NCBI GenBank assembly: GCA_022419385.1
Contig: JAJUBI010000006.1
Coordinates: 1,736,001 to 1,800,000 of the forward strand
Length of the DNA: 64,000 bases
Source: Paraconiothyrium sp. Pb-2020
Lineage: Eukaryota; Ascomycota; Dothideomycetes; Pleosporales; Didymosphaeriaceae
Direction: 5' to 3'
Both the position numbers and the translations under genes were made by a program. The number at the start of each line of letters is the position of its first letter. Position 1 is the stretch's first letter. Positions 58,316-64,000 of this stretch are shown one piece after another. The notes under the pieces were generated by a model, which saw nothing but the letters and a program-made list of their open reading frames with translations, was not told the DNA's origin and ran no database searches.

Positions 58316-60040
58316 TTTGAGGTGTGTGGTGGTTGATTGAGTTATGGAGGGGTGGTTGATGGGATTGAGGGTCGATTGGTGACTGGTAGTTGGCTGATGA
58401 GTGAGGTGGAATGCAGGCCGAGCAAGGCGAGCGGCGTTCTTATACCTTCGAAGGTAGCAGCTTCTCTACGACGTAATGCACGGCCGATGGCCTTCCAACG
58501 CTAGCACCGGCCAGCAAACACAGCAGGACCGCATTTGGTTCCCTCGCAAAGCACCGCCTCGCCATTTCTCTTACGTAGCCATGATGGGTCTCACTGGTCC
58601 GCACCGCCACTTCACGGCCCCGGCCTTCACAAGCCTTGCGATTTCCGGGGTCTCAGAAAAGGGGATGCGCCGTGATTGGTGCGTTCCTTGCCTCGCCGCA
58701 GCCGGATTTTGTGGAGAAGCTCAAAGCTTGGCCTGGGGTGATCGCCTGGTTGCATCACGCCGTTGTCCTTGCCATGACGACAGACGGTGCTAAAATTGTT
58801 GCTCGAGCGATGGCGAGGACAAAGGTGCGAAACACGGTGGATCCGCCACTCCCGTTACACTCGTCAGAGTAGTGGCGCAGAGACGCGGTGTTCTGGTGAG
58901 CCTCTGTGTTGGCGAGAGGCTCATCCTGTACAAACGAGCGCCTTTTTACGCGTCCTTCATCCTACTGAAGTGTCGTTGGCCGCCTTCGATGATCTGCATG
59001 ACCAGCGAATCGTGCAGTCAGCCGCACCGATGAGCAAGAGTCCAAGTATCTGAATTGTCGCATGCGTGGTTTCATCTAGCCATTACACCTTGGCCCACGC
59101 CAGCCGCACATTTTTCGCATGGCAGTCCGGCTTGCTGCATTTACCCGCCCAGCAAACGTTGCCGTGGGAATTACATCATCGCAATCTGAAACGGGGCTCG
59201 GTTACAGGCATTTGAACAGCCTCCAGCTTGCCTCGGAAAGTCATCGATAGTCCTGTCCCTGGCTGTGGAAGCTGGGACTAGGCGGCGCCATTGTCGGAAG
59301 GTTTTAGTCCAGCCCAGATCGGTTACCTAGCATACAGGTGGCGGCGGGCGGTAGCCAACTGTGATGATGTGGCGTGGGAGGAAGTTGCCGATGGATCGCG
59401 AGCAGGCCAGGCCTGCGCATGCGCCTACCCGTTGCTATTTTAGGACAGGCACCACAGGCTCTTTCGCTTCAAGAGTTGGAGGCACAGTCTGCCAAATTTC
59501 CAGTTGGTCACTTTTGTCTTCAGCAGCGATAATCCTAAAGATCCCATGATATTCAGATCTCGTTCATTAAGCAGCCGTCCTCGAAAAAGACATCGAAACC
59601 GAAGCGCCATCATCAAGGGCTCGCTACGAAGACTCAGCTTAATCGCGGGGACAGGTTGTAGAGCTAATGGGAATCCCAATAACTCGTAACTAGGATACTA
59701 GGATGGCAGATCGAGCTGATAGAGAAAGAGAGTGAATCCAGTTGGTGGTTGGTACAACTAACAGAAGGATTTCGATGCAAGCTCCGCATGGCTCTTCAGG
59801 CTGCGCCTTCCTGAGGCCCGCCTGTCCACCGGTCATCCTGAACCAGTTCGAATTACCCAGAGAGACACAGAGCTGGTGTCAATGATCTTGAAAATGATAT
59901 GGGAACACATGTGTTCGGTCTGAACGTGGGCGGTTCGACTACGTGTTATCGATAGCGGCTCGAATGAACTTGGCCCGAGCTCCTAACAGGAGCTTCATCC
60001 AGGGCTTCACGTCTGCCATTGCACCTCACACATTATTACA
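58316..60040. other. Large intergenic region, nothing convincing
   Basis: About 1.7 kb between the divergent cell-surface gene and imp2. Open frames are short and without motifs or joinable splice sites. A multi-exon gene cannot be excluded. Confidence 0.4.
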
Positions 60041-60859
60041 ATGCCACCCAAACCACCCACTCGGATACCAAGGCCACCAAAGGCGCCTAGATCACAGTAT
60101 AAACACCCACCTTATCAACCGTCACCTAAGTCGAGGCCCCATGCAACTCCCACGCCCTCTCCAGGTCCCAACCCATCGTCCCACTCTCCACCTCCACCAC
60201 CCGCCTTCAATGCACGCACCCTCAATGCTGGCGCGTCCATAGCCTTCTTCTCCTTTTGCGCCGCCCTCTTCTTCCGCGACCACGTCTTCACAATCGACAC
60301 GGTGAACGGATCGTCCATGTCCCCGACCCTGTCTCCCCACGCGCACGAAACAGGCGCAAGAGACAAGATCTTCATACAACGCGGAGTGATGGGGCGCAAG
60401 GATATACAGCGTGGCGATGTCATTACGTTTTGGAAGCCTCATAAGCGGAGTGAGGTTAGCATTAAGAGGGTGGTCGGCGTCGAGGGGGATACGGTGTTCC
60501 CGCATAGAGGGTACGCGTGTGATCCTGCCATCGTGAACAGCAGGCGCGTCGAAGGCTGGGACGGGCTAGGGAGTAGGGAGTGGGCGCTAGGTGGAGACGG
60601 CGAAGTAGAGGTCGGCAAGGTTGTTGTGCCGCGGGGGCATGTTTGGGTAGAGGGAGATAATTGGCGGCGGAGTTACGATAGTTGCGACTTTGGGCCTGTG
60701 AGTTTAGGCTTGGTGGACGGTCGGGCGAGGTGGGTGTGGAGAGATTGGCTACGGCTCCAGCCAGTCGGGGACGAAAGGGAGCGGAGAGGGGCAAGGAGTA
60801 AGGTCATCCAGGGCACGGGACGCGTGGAGAGTGCGTTGGATGCGGTATTGGGTGATTGA
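60041..60859 (+). CDS. imp2: Mitochondrial inner membrane protease subunit 2 (Imp2)
   Basis: One exon, 272 residues. The N terminus is Pro-rich and basic, followed by one membrane helix (ASIAFFSFCAALFF). The signal-peptidase fold (S26 family) has the catalytic Ser in NGSSMSPTLSP (Ser92) and the catalytic Lys in SIKRVVGVEGD (Lys142). A late block reads VPRGHVWVEGDNWRRSYDS, the family's box E-like region. Imp2 removes presequences of proteins sorted to the intermembrane space and works with Imp1. The Pro-rich extension (residues 1-55) is longer than in yeast. Both catalytic residues are present. Confidence 0.93.
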   Translation: MPPKPPTRIPRPPKAPRSQYKHPPYQPSPKSRPHATPTPSPGPNPSSHSPPPPPAFNARTLNAGASIAFFSFCAALFFRDHVFTIDTVNGSSMSPTLSPHAHETGARDKIFIQRGVMGRKDIQRGDVITFWKPHKRSEVSIKRVVGVEGDTVFPHRGYACDPAIVNSRRVEGWDGLGSREWALGGDGEVEVGKVVVPRGHVWVEGDNWRRSYDSCDFGPVSLGLVDGRARWVWRDWLRLQPVGDERERRGARSKVIQGTGRVESALDAVLGD

Positions 60860-60941
60860 CGGATGCCGTAGATTCATTCAGTCATGCTTATGCAACATAT
60901 ATACCCCAATAAGCACTTTTGAGCGCAAATGCAACAACTCT

Positions 60942-61766
60942 CTACCATTTCGCCTCCTTGCTTGTAGTGAAGTCCCGGAGGACACCAACATTCTTCTCCA
61001 ACGCCGCCAACCACGACTCAAGCGCTGGCTGAACCTTGCTCTCGTCGTTCCCAAGCTTGGAGTAGAAGTCCTTGCGATATGGCGTGGCACTCATTGCGGC
61101 ACTGAAGATGGGCTTGATCACGAAGGAGGTGCGGCTTGAGCGTGTTGCCGTAGGCATCGCGGAAGGAGTCGGAGAGCTCCTTGGTCGGGTTGGCGATGTT
61201 GTGGCGGAGGGCTTGGGCGGTGAAATCGAGGCCACTACGACACGCCCTTGTCAGTGTGTCGTACGTAGAGAAGAATTATGAAAGACATGGAAGGGAGATG
61301 CATACCGGGTCAGCCACAAGAGCCTTCCGTAGCGACGTGCTTCTTCTCCTTCAGCTCGTTGATGACAAGGTCCTGGAGGGTTTCTGAAAGGGTTGGAGCG
61401 GCGAGTTGACGGTCACGGATTTTCTGTTTCCTTGTGCATTAGCGCCTAATCCAATTGCTTTCCATGACTATTCACCCGCCCTTTTGGAGCTTCCTCATGG
61501 GAAATTCCTACGTACCTTGATGTTACCGCTCATGTCATTCTTCACAGGCTTGAAGGCGGCCGAGCCGAGACATCTTCATCGCCGAGTCAGCATAATGCTA
61601 ACAGCTTTTCCGTCCAATTGACACGTACCAAACAGCGTAAGCAAGCTCTCTGCTGCCTCCAAAAACTCCGTTGTTGAGATCTTGTTATCCGCCGCAATGG
61701 CACGTCGACGAAGCTCTTCTTGAGCGTGTCGAAGAAGGTGCCACCGGGAGGAATGGCAACAGACAT
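60942..61766 (-). pseudogene. Glycolipid transfer protein (HET-C2-like) with multiple frameshifts
   Basis: The exons are readable on the minus strand (61766-61629, 61573-61516, 61423-61306, 61234-60942) and each intron has proper GT-AG ends. The protein starts SVAIPPGGTFFDTLKKSFVDV and ends KNVGVLRDFTTSKEAKW, typical of fungal GLTP/HET-C2. The frame is broken four times: near 61697 (after DVP), near 61570 (start of exon 2), near 61320 (ATEG, before LLWL) and near 61128 (after LKPH). Each looks like one lost base, or one gained, in a short run of equal bases. Apart from these the residues are conserved. It may be a recent pseudogene, or an assembly with small indels. Intact GLTP moves glycosphingolipids between membranes; het-c also acts in vegetative incompatibility in Podospora. 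Confidence 0.78.
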
Positions 61767-62156
61767 GGTGCTAATTTCTTACTTCTCTTGGTATTCAATG
61801 CTGGGCGTTGAGAGTAGACAAGTGTTATAGAGGGACAAGTGTGTTCAGGTCCAGTGTGCTCTGAGAGCGGTGAGATGGTGGGGGGCTTGGCGTATTCACT
61901 ACTAGTAAAGCGGGGCAGGGGCGGGAGCGATGACGACCAGGACCACCAAACGGTGCTGAGCACATTCCCGGTGCGGAGGTGTGCGAAGAGCACCGCTCTT
62001 GTTTCCGAGGTCTCATTTGAGCTTCCTGTTTCCGTAGCACATTGGTCGTAAGTTGTGGTATAAATTTGAAGTATAGTCTCGATCGTGTGACAACAATTAT
62101 CTTCGTCTTCGCAACATTGTGCAAGTCAAGTCTGGCAGGACTAACGAAGAGCAACT

Positions 62157-63456
62157 ATGGTATCTACCATCCATTCAGTTACGAAGGTGCATCGAATTGC
62201 CTGCATACCCGGAGATGGTATCGGCACCGAAATTACAGAAGCAGCTATTCAAGTCCTCTCAACACTCCAGAAGAGCCTAGGTAGGTCATCTTCCATTGTC
62301 TTTCCCTTGCTTTTTTGCGTGCGAGATGTATGGAAAGCCTGTCACACAGCCTAGAGTTACACCACGCACGATCAAAACTAGGAGTCTGAACTAAAGCTCG
62401 CTCTCCGAACAGGTACCTTCGAGTTCGATTTCACCCATCTCGACTGGTCCTCCAAAGCCTACCTCGAGCGCGGGTGGTACATGCCACCCGACTGGGCGGG
62501 CCAGCTCAAAATACACGATGCCATCTACTTCGGTGCAGTCGGCTGGCCCGATGTTCCTGACCATATCTCCCTCTGGAACCTGATACTCCCGATTCGCAAG
62601 GTGATGAGCCAGTACGTCAATGTGCGCCCTACGCGCATTCTGGAAGGCACCACGAGTCCTATGGCCAACTTGAAGAGAGGAGATCTCGACTGGGTCATTG
62701 TGAGGGAAAATAGTGAGGGGGAATATTCCGGGCAGGGAGGCACATCTCACGAAGACACTCCTCACGCCGTAAGTCCGACCAGTCCCGCCTTCCCATTATG
62801 AAAAGGCGTCGTTAGAAGCTAACAAGGAGAAGATAGCAACTGAGATATCGATCTTCAGTCAAGTAGGGATAGAACGCATAATGCACTTTGCCTTCCAGAC
62901 CGCACGCTCTCGACCTCGCAAGAAGCTCACGATGGTCACCAAGTCTAACGCCCAGCGCCATGGCATGGTCCTCTGGGACAAGGTCTTCTACAATGTGGCG
63001 AAGGAGTATCCGGACGTGGAGATTGACAAGATGCTCGTGGACGCGATGACGGTACGGATGGTGCTTCACCCAACATCTTTAGATACGATCGTAGCGACAA
63101 ATCTTCATGCTGATATCTTGTCGGATCTTGCTGCTGCGCTGTCGGGCTCCATTGGTATTGCACCATCATCGAACCTGGATCCTACGAGGAAGAATCCGAG
63201 CATGTTTGAGCCTATCCATGGGTCTGCGCCGGACATCGCTGGCAAGGGAATTGCGAACCCTGTAGGCGCTTTTTGGAGCGCGGCGGAGATGGTGCGATGG
63301 CTCGGTAAGTGGCTCTATAACACAAGCATGGTGCGATGAGTGAATGCTGACGGATGTCGTTCAGGCGAAGACAGGGCCGCCGACACATTGATGAAGGCGA
63401 TTGAGAATGTTACAATACAAAAGGCGGGCGTGAAAACCAAGACTTGGTGGGAGTGA
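62157..63456 (+). CDS. Tartrate/D-malate dehydrogenase (isocitrate/isopropylmalate dehydrogenase superfamily)
   Basis: Exons 62157-62280, 62413-62768, 62833-63304 and 63365-63456 give 347 residues. The N terminus is RIACIPGDGIGTEITEAAIQ. Superfamily blocks follow: IYFGAVGWPDVPDH, VRPTRILEGT, IVRENSEGEYSGQGG, MVTKSNAQRHGMVLWDKVF and FEPIHGSAPDIAGKGIANPVG. Asp of the metal site is in TNLHADILSDL. The VGWPD text and length point to tartrate dehydrogenase / D-malate dehydrogenase rather than isopropylmalate dehydrogenase. The enzyme oxidises D-malate or tartrate with NAD. The acceptor of intron 2 is taken at 62832, giving IATEISIFSQVGIERIMHFAF. It is convergent with an isocitrate-dehydrogenase-like gene. 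Confidence 0.92.
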
Positions 63457-63907
63457 GAACACGAAACGTGTTACGGAGGCAGTGTGTCAAGAAATTGAGA
63501 ACTTGGTGGGGGCCCAGTAAACGGCGCGTCTTGCATGTCTCAAGGTGCGATGTCAATGGTATACCCACGATCATGAATGTGTGAATGAGTAGAAGAGCAT
63601 CATGTTGCTGAATTGCGGGACGTTGCCCACGTGACTATTAGTGTACCTAGGTATTCACCCGGACTTCCACAGGCTCAATCGACGGCTGTTGCGCAAAAAA
63701 GCGTACAAATTCAAGAAATGATCTCCGGATATGGTGAAGGCCAAGAGTAACAGAGGAAGCATCTATTCGTGTGATCTGGCAGCATATAGTACAAGTTAAC
63801 GCACTGGTACATCTAGACAAAATATAAGGTCAATGCTACCAACCCAAGCCATCTTCATCATCTTGCGCTCGAATCAATGCTACACATGCAAAAAGAGATC
63901 GGGATAT
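63457..63907. other. Convergent intergenic region
   Basis: The 3' flanks of the tartrate dehydrogenase (+) and of the partial gene at the window end (-), AT-rich around 63780-63840. No gene seen. Confidence 0.35.
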
Positions 63908-63982
63908 CTACTTGAGGGCCTTGATGACCGCATCGGCGTATTCGTAGGTCTTCGCCTTGCCACCAAGGTCACCAGTAATGGT
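63908..63982 (-). CDS. NAD-isocitrate dehydrogenase-like protein, last exon only (partial)
   Basis: The final 24 codons and stop are visible: TITGDLGGKAKTYEYADAVI, then KALK. A GCTAAC branch-like sequence and CAG acceptor lie just beyond 63982, so the rest of the gene continues outside the window. The GDLGGKA-T-E ending is that of NAD-dependent isocitrate dehydrogenase subunits, which act in the TCA cycle in mitochondria. With so little sequence, a related decarboxylating dehydrogenase is possible. Confidence 0.66.
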   Translation of the reverse strand, partial: TITGDLGGKAKTYEYADAVIKALK

Positions 63983-64000
63983 CTGATACAGCCGTTAGCG

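Noticed and set aside
57906..58340. 144-codon plus-strand open frame over the Ser/Ala-rich gene
   Set aside because: It is an Ala/Glu-rich mirror of a GC-rich repeat on the other strand; the minus-strand protein has a signal peptide and a GPI-type tail.

Overview
The window is nuclear DNA of a filamentous ascomycete (Pezizomycotina, possibly Dothideomycetes; the class is inference). The evidence is short GT-AG introns of mostly 45 to 70 nt, monocistronic genes on both strands, and fungal-type families: a LIM-RhoGAP, Mia40, an Mms1-like propeller protein, a TMS1/Serinc protein, allantoate-permease-like and nodulin-like MFS carriers, a DUF7708 protein, GH28 polygalacturonase and small cysteine-rich secreted proteins. 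There are no bacterial, viral or intact transposon genes. I built all gene models by joining reading frames at splice sites. Nearly all models join in phase; the exceptions are listed as pseudogenes.

Layout. 1-2730: no gene seen, then a pyrimidine-rich leader. 2731-6513: LIM-RhoGAP. 7443-13195: a divergent pair, an AAA ATPase (-) and a DUF7708 protein (+). 13475-18476: Mia40, poly(ADP-ribose) glycohydrolase and a small hypothetical gene. 18893-21026: a divergent pair of secreted cysteine-rich proteins, one split into six exons. 21398-22906: TBC1D20/Gyp8-like Rab GAP. 23889-28297: Mms1/CPSF_A protein. 28642-33119: SDR, two hypothetical genes and Serinc. 33506-37051: nodulin-like MFS and a membrane-anchored acidic protein. 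38334-43516: allantoate-type MFS, medium-chain reductase and a saccharopine-dehydrogenase-like protein.

The accessory stretch is 43.7 to 55.2 kb. It holds a secreted-protein gene broken by one in-frame stop, an endopolygalacturonase, then what looks like a catabolic gene cluster. In that cluster an FAD oxidoreductase, an SDR and a sugar/acid transporter are intact, while an HpcH/HpaI aldolase and a D-2-hydroxyacid dehydrogenase are decayed. The final part (55.5 to 64 kb) has two small membrane proteins, a Ser/Ala-rich cell-surface protein, mitochondrial Imp2, a glycolipid-transfer (HET-C2-like) gene carrying four small indels, a tartrate/D-malate dehydrogenase, and the end of an NAD-isocitrate-dehydrogenase-like gene.

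The most interesting items are the secreted cysteine-rich pair that shares a duplicated cysteine module, the half-decayed catabolic cluster, the HET-C2-like gene with four indels but otherwise intact introns and residues, and the secreted gene interrupted by a single TAA.
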